NCBI GenBank assembly: GCA_024233495.1
Contig: JACKPM010000007.1
Coordinates: 1 to 62,786, forward strand
Direction of reading: 5' to 3'
From: Chlamydiales bacterium
GTDB taxonomy: Bacteria; Chlamydiota; Chlamydiia; Chlamydiales; JAAKFR01
Length of the DNA stretch: 62,786 bases
Shown here: in pieces, positions 53,290 through 61,725 of the stretch
Layout of the letters: every line of letters starts with the position of its first letter
How positions within the stretch are numbered: position 1 is the stretch's first letter
Program-made: the position numbers and the translations under genes
Notes under the pieces: model-generated
The model's input: only the letters and a program-made list of their open reading frames with translations
Told to the model about the DNA's origin: nothing
Databases searched by the model: none

Positions 53290-54055
53290 GAAAGTTATGA
53301 GCTTCCATTACAGCGTTAAATGCGTTTGCAGATGCGCCTGGATTTTTATCTGGATGCGTTTCCAAGCACATTGCTTTGAATTTTTGCTTAATTTCGACTT
53401 TCGTGTGAACTTTAGTTGGATCAAGTCCTAGAGTTTGTAGCGCAGACCTAATGGTGAAATTATGATTTTGAAGGTTTGTCTCAAATTCTTGCCCAAACAT
53501 TTGTCGAAGCTTTTCCTGAAACGCTGGCCCAAACTCTGGCTCACACCCTTTCTTAGGCTTTGCCCTGAGCATGGCATCATACTCTGTCTTAAACAGGGCC
53601 TCAAACTCTGTCCCAAAAATTTTCTCAAACTTTCTCTCAAAATCCGCTTCTAACTTTGCCATAAGGTCGTCGTGACGCGCATCATCATTTAAAATTTTTT
53701 CGAATTCTTCAAATGATATGCTCGATATTTTCTCTCCGACATATTTAGACTTTATCTTACCCCTTGCTAGAGTCACAGCTACTTTAAAAAACAGATCTGG
53801 CTCTTCGGTTTTATCCATCTTCCAGAGAAAGGCAGCAGGGCTCAAAAACAGAAAAGAGACACCCGTGATCATGAGGGCTGTAGGAACAGAGCCATAGCCG
53901 TTCTTCAGACGGCTCAAAACTAGGCCCGTGACAAGAGTTGCAAGTCCCGCAAGTGTCATGATAGCAATGCCACCGCACCATGGACGGGAGATCCCGCAGC
54001 ACGCCATGTTCTGTGCAGGAGATTTTGTAGAATTGTCAGTTCTTGCTAAGGACAT
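53243..54055 (-). CDS. J-domain protein with N-terminal bilobed membrane hairpin (Inc-like)
   Basis: Residues 27-48 and 57-79 are two hydrophobic segments joined by a short turn (KNGYGS), as in Inc proteins. Residues 130-195 hold an F-rich repeat (EKIFGTEFEALF, RQMFGQEFETNL). Residues about 203-260 fit a J domain: SALQTLGLDPTKVHTKVEIKQKFK, then the HPD motif in ETHPDKNPGAS (234-236), then FNAVMEAHNFLK. J domains stimulate Hsp70 ATPase activity. The protein could recruit host or bacterial Hsp70 to a membrane. Secretion is inferred. Confidence 0.78.
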   Translation of the reverse strand: MSLARTDNSTKSPAQNMACCGISRPWCGGIAIMTLAGLATLVTGLVLSRLKNGYGSVPTALMITGVSFLFLSPAAFLWKMDKTEEPDLFFKVAVTLARGKIKSKYVGEKISSISFEEFEKILNDDARHDDLMAKLEADFERKFEKIFGTEFEALFKTEYDAMLRAKPKKGCEPEFGPAFQEKLRQMFGQEFETNLQNHNFTIRSALQTLGLDPTKVHTKVEIKQKFKAMCLETHPDKNPGASANAFNAVMEAHNFLKEQMERQGLEQISA

Positions 54056-54136
54056 GCCACTATTTTATTACGCTCTTTCCTAAATAGCAAGAGCTTTCTT
54101 AATATAAACTTAATATTTAAATGCTAAAATAGATGT

Positions 54137-54265
54137 ATGTTAGCGACTGTTATTCAATCAACTGTAATGTTCTTTGATTGGGAGAGCATGCTTAAAAAGC
54201 GGAAGCGACGAAAGAAGCTCCTTACTCTCTCCCTCCTCGACTCCCCCGTATTTTTCCTTTTATGA
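54137..54265 (+). other. Possible small open frame
   Basis: 42 codons, with a basic stretch (LKKRKRRKKL) in the middle and hydrophobic ends (MLATVIQSTVMFF and SPVFFLL). It lies in the 258-base gap between the J-domain and Fic genes. No ribosome binding site is clear, and I cannot say that it is translated. Confidence 0.25.
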
Positions 54266-54313
54266 TGAAAAATCATTAGATTTTCGACATATTTTAGGCT
54301 AATATTGGCGAAT

Positions 54314-55378
54314 ATGAGTCATAATGTGTCGAAAGCTTATAATGATCTCCCCCCATTACCTCCAAAATGCGACTTGGAGTCACCCTCTATTTTGAAGGGT
54401 GTGATTGAAGCGCAGAGAGAGCTGGCTGAGCTGAAGGCTGTGGGATTGATGTTGCCGAACCTAGGGGTCTTGATTCAGGCTATCGCTTTGCAAGAGGCCA
54501 AGGTCTCTTCAGAAATTGAAAATGTGGTGACTACAAATGATGCTTTATTTCAAAGTGTGGCCGATGAGGGCAAAAGTGGGGACCCGTATACTAAAGAGGT
54601 ATACCGCTACCACGAAGCACTTTGGTTTGGGTTTGAAGCGATTACACAAAAAAAGCGCCTTTTATCTTCGCATCTCTTTGAGCAAATTGCTGAGAAGATT
54701 ACAGGGAATCAGGGAGGGATTCGCAAGCTTCCTGGGACGCAGCTGAAAAGCGCTACTGGAAAAGTGATCTACATACCACCTGAAGGGGAGGGGGTCATTC
54801 GTGAGCACTTGGAACATCTTGTGCATTTCATCTATCAAGAGAGTCGCTTTGATCCTCTTGTGCGTATGGCGCTTGTCCACTATCAGTTTGAAGCGATTCA
54901 TCCTTTCTATGATGGCAATGGACGGACGGGGCGTATTTTGAACCTCTTACACCTAGTGCATGAAAAGATTTTGGAGTACCCAATCCTCTATTTGTCACAT
55001 TACATCATCGACCACCGCTCTCATTATTACGCTGCGCTAAATAGCGTGACAACAAGCGGTTCTTGGGAAGCGTGGGTGCTCTATATGCTGCGCGCTGTGG
55101 CGGAAACAGCACGTGGCACCAAGCAGAGAATTGTCGCAATCTTGAAATTGATGAAAGAGACCGAGAAAAAAATTCCTCGTAAAATCTATTCAGAAGAGTT
55201 GCTCGAAATGCTTTTCGAGCATCCCTATTGCAAGATCAAGTTTTTAGCCCGCAAGTGGCACCGGCAGACAGCGGCACACTACTTACGTGAGTTGGAGAAG
55301 GCGGGGATTCTCACCTGTGTTAAAAAAGGGCGAGAGCTCTATTACATCTTTGATGACTACATCAAACTGTTATCCTAA
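54314..55378 (+). CDS. Fic domain protein (class II, auto-inhibited)
   Basis: A 354-residue Fic protein. The Fic core reads HPFYDGNGRTGR (His at about 196), the full active consensus for AMP transfer. An inhibitory helix motif SSEIEN (about 65-70, S-x-x-x-E-N) lies N-terminal, as in class II Fic proteins. The N-terminus (LPPLPPKCDLESPSILKG) is the usual Fic_N domain and the C-terminus (RKWHRQTAAHYLRELEKAGI) is a winged-helix. Target unknown; it may act inside the bacterium or as an effector. ATG 54314 is preferred over TTG at 54305. Confidence 0.93.
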   Translation: MSHNVSKAYNDLPPLPPKCDLESPSILKGVIEAQRELAELKAVGLMLPNLGVLIQAIALQEAKVSSEIENVVTTNDALFQSVADEGKSGDPYTKEVYRYHEALWFGFEAITQKKRLLSSHLFEQIAEKITGNQGGIRKLPGTQLKSATGKVIYIPPEGEGVIREHLEHLVHFIYQESRFDPLVRMALVHYQFEAIHPFYDGNGRTGRILNLLHLVHEKILEYPILYLSHYIIDHRSHYYAALNSVTTSGSWEAWVLYMLRAVAETARGTKQRIVAILKLMKETEKKIPRKIYSEELLEMLFEHPYCKIKFLARKWHRQTAAHYLRELEKAGILTCVKKGRELYYIFDDYIKLLS

Positions 55379-55382
55379 ATAT

Positions 55383-55423
55383 AGATGGTGTCGTCAAATT
55401 TTCTCCTTTGTCAGCCGGATCTT
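55383..55423. repeat. Family-2 element, left-end fragment
   Basis: 41 bases identical to the left end of the family-2 element (AGATGGTGTCGTC to GCCGGATCTT). The rest is absent. It lies between the convergent Fic and phosphatase-like genes, five bases after the fic stop. Confidence 0.9.
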
Positions 55424-55443
55424 ATTTGGCTAAGCCGTCGAAC

Positions 55444-57051
55444 TCACGTTAAATATCCTTTGGCCCAATCCATGAGGTAGTTCGTGTGGTCGGGGTTATG
55501 GTGGAAGAAGCGCTTGAAGAAGGGGGCGCCATGAGTGCCGGTAGTGAGCGCAGAGTTGATCTCTGGCTCTTCCCATAAAAGATAAAGACTATAGAGTACT
55601 TTGAAAAGTGCTTGGTGGTCGTTGAAGCCTGGCAAAAAGGGCTCACCCATAAGCTTACGGATGCCATTTTGCGCCTTGTCCGCTGCCTTTGCTCCACTTG
55701 TTCGGTCAGCTGCATTGCGGCAATTTTTGTTATGGAAGATATGAAGTTCGTGTGTGAATGCGTCAAGATAGAGGAGGGCATCGAGTCCCTTCAGCGCTCT
55801 TCCATCAGGACGTTGTTTCAGCAGCAGGGTTTTGATGAGGGGGTTGTCGCAGCAAGCGGCAATCTCTTTTCTTTTCGCTCGATAGTCATCGATGCAGGCG
55901 AGTAATTTTTTTTGCCTTTCTAAGAAGCGGGTTTTAGGGTCTTGGATTTGGATGAGGGGGAGTTTATCCAGCTCTTCCACAATAGGGGCAAGAGGGCTGT
56001 CATCTCCAAGAGCTAGGTGAAGAAGGGGGATCATTGACTCATCATTGATGTCTTCGAGAAAAGCGCGTGTCTCAGCTGGAATGGGTATGCGGTGAAATGA
56101 GTTGAGATTGTGATAGAAGAGGCGCAGATGGATCGGCTGCTTCCCGATATAGAGGGTTTTGCCATTCAGCTTGCGGATAGCATCTCGTTGCATGCAAATC
56201 TCTTCAAGATCACGCCACCCATAGAGCGAAGTGAAAAGAAAGTGGATTGTCGGCCCTTCTTTGCCGTCGATAAGGGAGATTTGTTCGTCGGGCTTCGCCT
56301 GCATAATGAGGAGAATTTGTTCGAGCAAGTTGTGCACGTGTGAGAGCTCGCCTGAATAGGTGCCAATCCACGTGGGATCGTCGGGATTCGAGGTGTCGAG
56401 CACGACCTTTTGGTTAATGGTGCTTGTTCGAGAAGTAGCTGGAGCTGCCCGGTTTTTAAAGAGCTTGTAGTTTACTTTCCCCTCCGGCGAAATGTCGAGC
56501 ACATGAAACTTAGCATACTGCGTTGTAATGTCAATTGAGGAGAGCTTCTCATCTTGTAAAACTTCGAGGCAGGAAGTGATGGGAAGGCGTTCGATTTTAG
56601 AGAGGATGGCGTCAAGGACGCGGTGTCCCTCATTCCCCATCTGTTGAATAGAGATGCGCTTTTCAAGGGTGGTGAGATGTTTTTGCACCTCATCAGGTGA
56701 AAGGGCGTGGCTAGGGATCGAGAACTCTGTATAGCCCACTTGGTGTGCTGCCTCCCGCAGAGCTTTGAAGAAGGCAGCCCGCCGCTCTTCACTCTCCATA
56801 AAGTGATCACGCACATTTTGTTGTGTAAGAAGGTGTGCAAGCACACTCTTAAAGCGCTCTTCAGGAGAGAGTTTCCTTGCGAAGAGACGCCTCACCCTTT
56901 TGGCCACACGTCCTACCCAAGACAAGCGCCGCCTAGAGCGTCTGCGTTTCACAGCGCGTCTCTCCTTAAGTGGCTCTAAAAGAGAAATTTCATTGTTTCT
57001 TTCTTTGCCATCTTTAAGGTGGATGGAGATTTCAGAGATGTTACTATTCAT
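55444..57051 (-). CDS. Candidate secreted inositide phosphatase-like effector (CX4DRT motif)
   Basis: A 535-residue protein without signal peptide or membrane segment. Residues 30-60 are strongly basic (RRAVKRRRSRRRL and VAKRVRRLFARK), possibly for membrane or nuclear targeting. Residues 444-451 read CRNAADRT, the C-x4-D-R-T form of the CX5R loop used by lipid phosphatases of the SopB/IpgD, SidF, Sac and myotubularin types, and the loop is flanked by HIFHNKN and SGAKAADKA. No other family recognised. The neighbours (Fic, J-domain, Inc-like) suggest an effector locus. The phosphatase call rests on the motif alone. Confidence 0.6.
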   Translation of the reverse strand: MNSNISEISIHLKDGKERNNEISLLEPLKERRAVKRRRSRRRLSWVGRVAKRVRRLFARKLSPEERFKSVLAHLLTQQNVRDHFMESEERRAAFFKALREAAHQVGYTEFSIPSHALSPDEVQKHLTTLEKRISIQQMGNEGHRVLDAILSKIERLPITSCLEVLQDEKLSSIDITTQYAKFHVLDISPEGKVNYKLFKNRAAPATSRTSTINQKVVLDTSNPDDPTWIGTYSGELSHVHNLLEQILLIMQAKPDEQISLIDGKEGPTIHFLFTSLYGWRDLEEICMQRDAIRKLNGKTLYIGKQPIHLRLFYHNLNSFHRIPIPAETRAFLEDINDESMIPLLHLALGDDSPLAPIVEELDKLPLIQIQDPKTRFLERQKKLLACIDDYRAKRKEIAACCDNPLIKTLLLKQRPDGRALKGLDALLYLDAFTHELHIFHNKNCRNAADRTSGAKAADKAQNGIRKLMGEPFLPGFNDHQALFKVLYSLYLLWEEPEINSALTTGTHGAPFFKRFFHHNPDHTNYLMDWAKGYLT

Positions 57052-57152
57052 TCAAAATAATTTTATTTAGTTTCTTGTTTTATTACAAATTATTTGAAAT
57101 AGATATTTTTAATATTTTGTGTTAAGATAATGCAAAAATTGGAGGAGAAATT

Positions 57153-58118
57153 ATGTGCAGAAAAGTAGAGAGTGGAGGTGACGCTTGTCAAAGCCTCCTT
57201 CAGAATCAGGCAAATATTGCATATTTTGTTGGGATTACTGCGCTTGCGGTTGTAATTCTTTCAACCTGTATGAACTACAAAGCGGGAGTGTTTCATGATG
57301 CTCCAAAGTGGAAGGGGATTGTAACAGCCCTGGGAGGCTGTATTCTTGCAGTTGCAGCGGCGGTCTTGTGGGGTTGTGCTCCTAAAAAAGCAGTGAGATC
57401 GAGCGCTACCCCTGCTCGCGGCCGAACTTTGCCTCCTGTTCGTACATATCCCTCCTGTACTCATGAGGGTGTGAGGGTGATTGTTGCACAAGATGAACGC
57501 GTCGGAGTATCTTCTGCAAACGCTAAAAGGATCCCTGACAACACATTCATCTATGATTCGTATGGTCTACACTCTAGGGATAAATCAATTCTACTGGTTC
57601 ATAGTAACGTGATGCCTGAAAGTGGGGCATGCATGATACAGAAGGCAGACATGGATTATCTTGATTATAACGGTTATTATCTTTATTTGAATGGTGAGGA
57701 TAAGGGCATTTTATTCCGAAATACACAAAACGAGGGCAATCCAACTATTGATTTTCAGAAGGAGATGTTTTCCCAATTGCCAGAGATCTTTGCTCAGGCT
57801 GATACGACCACATGGGAAGATTCTATCGGAGATCAGGGGGTGAAGTGGGGGCCAGCTCCCTCAGAAGAGCGGGAGGGGAAGGCATGTGTTTATGTCGACC
57901 GCACACTTTTTTCTGCCGATAAAGAATCTTTCGTTACTTACAGAGAAAGATCTATTCCAGTAAGAAGGGAAGTAGCTGAAAGCGGGCAGTATTTCTATTA
58001 TCACGATGATCAGCTAGACTATTTTGATGGGAGTGAATGTAAAGGTGAATCTCTGCTCCTTTTTGCCCGTCATAAGATGATCGATGTGAACAACGAAATT
58101 TTTTCTTGTTTCAAGTAA
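57153..58118 (+). CDS. Inc-like membrane hairpin protein 1
   Basis: A 321-residue protein with GGAGG six bases before the ATG. Two hydrophobic segments (about 22-42, IAYFVGITALAVVILSTC, and 55-74, ALGGCILAVAAAVLWGC) form the bilobed hairpin. The soluble part contains a module of about 90 residues (RIPDNTFIYDSYGLHSRDKS to LPEIFAQA) and a shorter, weaker second copy (RTLFSADKESFVTYRERSI). The same module occurs in the next gene. No known domain. Confidence 0.7.
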   Translation: MCRKVESGGDACQSLLQNQANIAYFVGITALAVVILSTCMNYKAGVFHDAPKWKGIVTALGGCILAVAAAVLWGCAPKKAVRSSATPARGRTLPPVRTYPSCTHEGVRVIVAQDERVGVSSANAKRIPDNTFIYDSYGLHSRDKSILLVHSNVMPESGACMIQKADMDYLDYNGYYLYLNGEDKGILFRNTQNEGNPTIDFQKEMFSQLPEIFAQADTTTWEDSIGDQGVKWGPAPSEEREGKACVYVDRTLFSADKESFVTYRERSIPVRREVAESGQYFYYHDDQLDYFDGSECKGESLLLFARHKMIDVNNEIFSCFK

Positions 58119-58120
58119 AA

Positions 58121-58780
58121 ATGATTTGTAGGGTAGGAGAGAGGTGCATTTCTTCGCATGTACAAAAAAGGGTGAGCTACGCGGTGGCAGCTGTTGCCAT
58201 TGCACTGCTTGCTCTTTCTATTTGCATAGGCATGCGCGTTGGAGCGCTTCGAGGGGCGCACACATGGCAAGCCATTACAACGACTTTTGGCGGTTTAGTG
58301 CTCATGGTTGCTGCAGCGCTCCTGTGCCCTGAGAAGGGGAAAGGCTCTTCTTCAGAAAAGCCCCAAAAGCAAAAGAGAGCAAAAAGCGCAGTCTCGCCTG
58401 TGACGCAGGTTTTGCATCGAAATGAAGCTGATGGTGTGACAAACATTTTGTATCGGCATGAGGCTGATGGCGTAACCTTTGAGTGGATTGGAGAGGCAGC
58501 TTTAGATAGAAGTAGGTTGCCTGAGAATACATTTGTGCTAAATGCACAAGGGTTGCATTCAAAAGAAAGGACTATTCCTTTAGTAGAGGAAGCTCTTGGT
58601 AAAGGCGTGTGTGTGGTAGAAAGGTTTGGTCTGACAGGAACGCGCTACTTCCTTGTTATTGATGGGGAGAGCAAAGGGTGTCTTTTTTGTGACGGAATAA
58701 GAGGGCCAGAAAGTGAGCCAGCCGTCATAGCGGAGCTTCCGCAGATTTTTGCTGCAATAGATACCGAGCGTTTGTTATGA
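58121..58780 (+). CDS. Inc-like membrane hairpin protein 2
   Basis: A 219-residue paralogue of the previous gene, starting three bases after its stop. Hydrophobic segments at about 16-34 (SYAVAAVAIALLALSICIG) and 47-64. The soluble part holds a 10-residue tandem repeat (LHRNEADGVT, LYRHEADGVT) and one module (RLPENTFVLNAQGLHSKERT to LPQIFAAI) aligned with that of its neighbour. Function unknown; inclusion membrane location is an inference from the hairpin. Confidence 0.7.
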   Translation: MICRVGERCISSHVQKRVSYAVAAVAIALLALSICIGMRVGALRGAHTWQAITTTFGGLVLMVAAALLCPEKGKGSSSEKPQKQKRAKSAVSPVTQVLHRNEADGVTNILYRHEADGVTFEWIGEAALDRSRLPENTFVLNAQGLHSKERTIPLVEEALGKGVCVVERFGLTGTRYFLVIDGESKGCLFCDGIRGPESEPAVIAELPQIFAAIDTERLL

Positions 58781-58787
58781 AAGGGGG

Positions 58788-59780
58788 ATGAGACAATCAC
58801 CCCTACGTATTGCTGTAACGGGAAGTTGTGGGCAGATCGCCTACAGCCTCCTTTTTCGTATCGCCTCAGGCGCGATCTTTGGTGACCGGCCGGTCATCCT
58901 ACATCTACAAGACATTGCTGGAATGGAAACAAAACTTGAGGGAGTAGCAATGGAGCTTTCCGATTGCGATTTTCCTCTTGTTGAGGAGGTGCGCATCGGA
59001 AGCGATTTGCACCAAGCCTTTGATAAAGTGGATATTGCGCTGCTAGTAGGTGCGAAGCCGCGCTCTAAGGGGATGTTGCGCAAAGATTTGCTGCAAGAGA
59101 ATGGGAAGATCTTCGTGGGGCAGGGGCGTGCGCTCAATGAGGCGGCAAGCCGCGATGTAAAAGTGTATGTAGTGGGAAATCCTGCCAATACAAACTGTTT
59201 GGTAGCGATGAACAATGCTCCTGATTTGCCGCGCAAGAACTTCCACGCTTTGATGCGTTTAGATCATAACCGAGCAAAGTCGCTTTTGGCTAGAAAGGCA
59301 GATGTGGATTCGCGATTGGTGCGCAAGGTTGTGGTGTGGGGAAATCACTCAAACACGCAGGTACCCGACTTCACGCAGGTGGAAATCGGTGATCAAAAGG
59401 CGACTGAGAAGATCCCTGATATTGAGTGGCACCGCAACGAGTTTGTACAGACGGTGCAAAACCGGGGAGCGATGGTAATTGAGAAGTTGGGGCGTTCGTC
59501 CGCAGCTTCTGCAGCAAATGGAGTGATCGATGCTGTGCGCTCTTTGTACCACCCCACAAGAGAGGATGATTGGTTTTCTTCTGCTGTCTGTTCAGATAGC
59601 AATCCATACGGCATTGAGGAGAATTTGATTTTTGGCTTTCCGTGCTGCTCTAGAGGGGATGGGCACTACACCGTTGTTCCAGACCTGCGGTGGGATGAAT
59701 GGATTCGTGAGAAGATCATGGCAACAGAAAAGGAGCTCATTGAGGAGCGAGAATTTTGTAAGAGTGAGGGGTTGATATGA
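58788..59780 (+). CDS. mdh: Malate dehydrogenase
   Basis: NAD-dependent oxidation of malate to oxaloacetate. 330 residues of the type with the N-terminus IAVTGSCGQIAYSLLFRIA. Substrate arginines lie in GAKPRSKGMLRKDLL, the motif VVGNPANTNCLVA is typical, and the catalytic histidine is in WGNHSNTQVPD. A G-rich site touches the start. The stop overlaps the citrate synthase start as ATGA, so the two TCA genes are coupled. Confidence 0.96.
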   Translation: MRQSPLRIAVTGSCGQIAYSLLFRIASGAIFGDRPVILHLQDIAGMETKLEGVAMELSDCDFPLVEEVRIGSDLHQAFDKVDIALLVGAKPRSKGMLRKDLLQENGKIFVGQGRALNEAASRDVKVYVVGNPANTNCLVAMNNAPDLPRKNFHALMRLDHNRAKSLLARKADVDSRLVRKVVVWGNHSNTQVPDFTQVEIGDQKATEKIPDIEWHRNEFVQTVQNRGAMVIEKLGRSSAASAANGVIDAVRSLYHPTREDDWFSSAVCSDSNPYGIEENLIFGFPCCSRGDGHYTVVPDLRWDEWIREKIMATEKELIEEREFCKSEGLI

Positions 59781-60904
59781 CAACAGAAGAGCCATTGGAA
59801 ACTGGGCTCAGGGGGATTCCTGTTGGATATTGCACAACATCGAAAGTAGATCCAGTGCTGGGTCTTTTTTATCGAGAACGTCCTATTTCAGAGTTGGCGA
59901 GCTGGGATCCAGAGAGGGTGTTGTTCTTGCTTTACCACGGTCACGACCCCGACAAGGGGGAGTTAAAGGCGTTTAAAGCTGATTTGTGCAAGCGCTCTTT
60001 TATCGATAGACGCGTGATTGAACACATTGAGGCGTTGCCAAGAGAGGGGCACCCCATGGCTCTTTTCTCTTGCGCCATTCTGATTTTAGGGATGTTTGAG
60101 CTGAAAAACGACTATCGAGAAGATTGCCTCAACTTGATTGCAAAGCTCCCTGTGATTACAGCTGTAATGATCAATGCGCATGCAGGCTGGGGAAAGACGC
60201 CCCCTTCGAAGCCAGAGCTTGGCTATATGGAAAACTTTGCACACATGTTGAATAAGCCGGAGCTTACAGAGTTTTTCCGCCTCTACGACATTTTGCACTT
60301 CGACCATGGGGGAGGCAATCTCTCCACGTTTGTGGGAAAGGCGATCGCTTCTGGGATGGAGGATTTGTATGGTTCGATTGCTGGAGCGATGAATGCACTT
60401 GCAGGGCCGCGCCATGGTCGAGCTAACCAAGAGTGCTTACACTTTGTGGAGCAGATGGTGGAAGAGTTAGGTGAGCAGGCGACAGCTGACGATGTGGAGA
60501 AGCACATTCGAGACAAGCTGGCGAAGAAAGAGCTTGTATACGGCTTTGGGCATGCTGTTTTGCGTGTAGAAGATCCGCGTGCAACGATTCAGTATGAGCT
60601 GGGACAGAAGCGATTTCCTGATCACCCTTTGATTCGGTTTGCGCTGATGATTCGCGAGCGGGGTGTAAAAGTGTTGAAAGAAAATCCTAAGATCTCAAAT
60701 CCTTATCCCAACGTGGACGCCGTTTCTGGCTCATTGTTGACGGCTGCGGGATTTGGGTATCCCGAGTATTATACAGTGCTCTTTGGAATGTCACGCGCTT
60801 GTGGCATCGCCACGCAAATCGTCTATGAGCGGTGTATCGCGCGTGAAGGGAAGGGCACGCCCATTGTGCGTCCTAAGTACATTTACAAGAACCTGATGTC
60901 ATGA
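59777..60904 (+). CDS. gltA: Citrate synthase, eukaryotic-like type
   Basis: Condenses oxaloacetate and acetyl-CoA. 375 residues. Catalytic residues: His213 in LAGPRHGRANQ, His259 in GFGHAVLRVEDPR and Asp314 in YPNVDAVSG. The GFGHAVLR form and FDHGGGNLSTFVG match mitochondrial citrate synthase (GYGHAVLRKTDPR) rather than the usual bacterial GFGHRVYK. Chlamydiaceae lack this enzyme. Coupled to mdh (ATGA) and to the next gene (ATGA). Confidence 0.93.
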   Translation: MTTEEPLETGLRGIPVGYCTTSKVDPVLGLFYRERPISELASWDPERVLFLLYHGHDPDKGELKAFKADLCKRSFIDRRVIEHIEALPREGHPMALFSCAILILGMFELKNDYREDCLNLIAKLPVITAVMINAHAGWGKTPPSKPELGYMENFAHMLNKPELTEFFRLYDILHFDHGGGNLSTFVGKAIASGMEDLYGSIAGAMNALAGPRHGRANQECLHFVEQMVEELGEQATADDVEKHIRDKLAKKELVYGFGHAVLRVEDPRATIQYELGQKRFPDHPLIRFALMIRERGVKVLKENPKISNPYPNVDAVSGSLLTAAGFGYPEYYTVLFGMSRACGIATQIVYERCIAREGKGTPIVRPKYIYKNLMS

Positions 60905-61725
60905 CGCTAGAAAAGTTTTCTGCTCTCTTTAACCGCGCCTTTCGCTACGCTTACAGCCGCAAAAAGTCTTACTTTCTATTTACTGTGTTGAGTTGTGTAG
61001 GGCTGCTCTTTCTCTTTTTTCAAGGAGTGTCACTGTCGCAAGAGGCATGGCTACAAAACAGCCTTCTCTTCATTCCTCTCTTTTTTGGAATGGGCGCAGT
61101 TCTAGCAGCGCAGGTATTGCTCTCAAAGTTCTATAAAAAAGAGATAGAGGGTGAGACGCCCACTTTTCGACGTACGCTTTTTGAAAGCGGAGAGGCTATG
61201 CTAAAGATCTCCTATTTGACGATCCCTCTTTTGCTCCTCTATTTACTCTTTTGGGTTTTCTCAAGCTTATTTTTGCTCTTGCATACGATCCCCTTTTTGG
61301 GTCCCTTTCTCACTGTTGTGCTAGCTTTTGTACCTTTTATGTTGAATTTATTGAGTGTAGTTTTGGTGCTTATTACGTTGATGATCAGCTTTTTTATCGC
61401 ACCACAAATCGCGCTTGAAGGAGCGCTTGATAGGCGTGCGCTAGTAATGCGCTTGCGCTCAGATGTCTTTTTGAATCTTCTTTTCTTTCTTGTGCCTGCA
61501 GCTGTTGTGCTTTTTACTTACAAGGTGCTTTTCATTGCTGTGCGGTTGACTTTGGGTGGCGCTGTTTTGGAGGGAGCTTCTTTGGAGGCGATGCTGCAAG
61601 CTTTCTTTATTATGCTCCCTTTTCTCGCAGTGATGACCCCAGTGGTGAACTTCTTTTTCAACTTTGCTGTGGAAGGGTACATAGTACTTCAGGAGGAATG
61701 TGCTTCTCGAGATCATCTGAGATGA
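60901..61725 (+). CDS. Polytopic membrane protein of unknown function
   Basis: A 274-residue protein with about six membrane segments, for example SYFLFTVLSCVGLLFLFF, LLFIPLFFGMGAVLAAQVLL and ISYLTIPLLLLYLLFWVFSS. It starts MTLEKFSALFNRAFRYAY and overlaps the citrate synthase stop as ATGA, so it is in the mdh-gltA operon. No motif points to transport or catalysis. Its 3' end overlaps the convergent oxidoreductase by 68 bases. Confidence 0.75.
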   Translation: MTLEKFSALFNRAFRYAYSRKKSYFLFTVLSCVGLLFLFFQGVSLSQEAWLQNSLLFIPLFFGMGAVLAAQVLLSKFYKKEIEGETPTFRRTLFESGEAMLKISYLTIPLLLLYLLFWVFSSLFLLLHTIPFLGPFLTVVLAFVPFMLNLLSVVLVLITLMISFFIAPQIALEGALDRRALVMRLRSDVFLNLLFFLVPAAVVLFTYKVLFIAVRLTLGGAVLEGASLEAMLQAFFIMLPFLAVMTPVVNFFFNFAVEGYIVLQEECASRDHLR

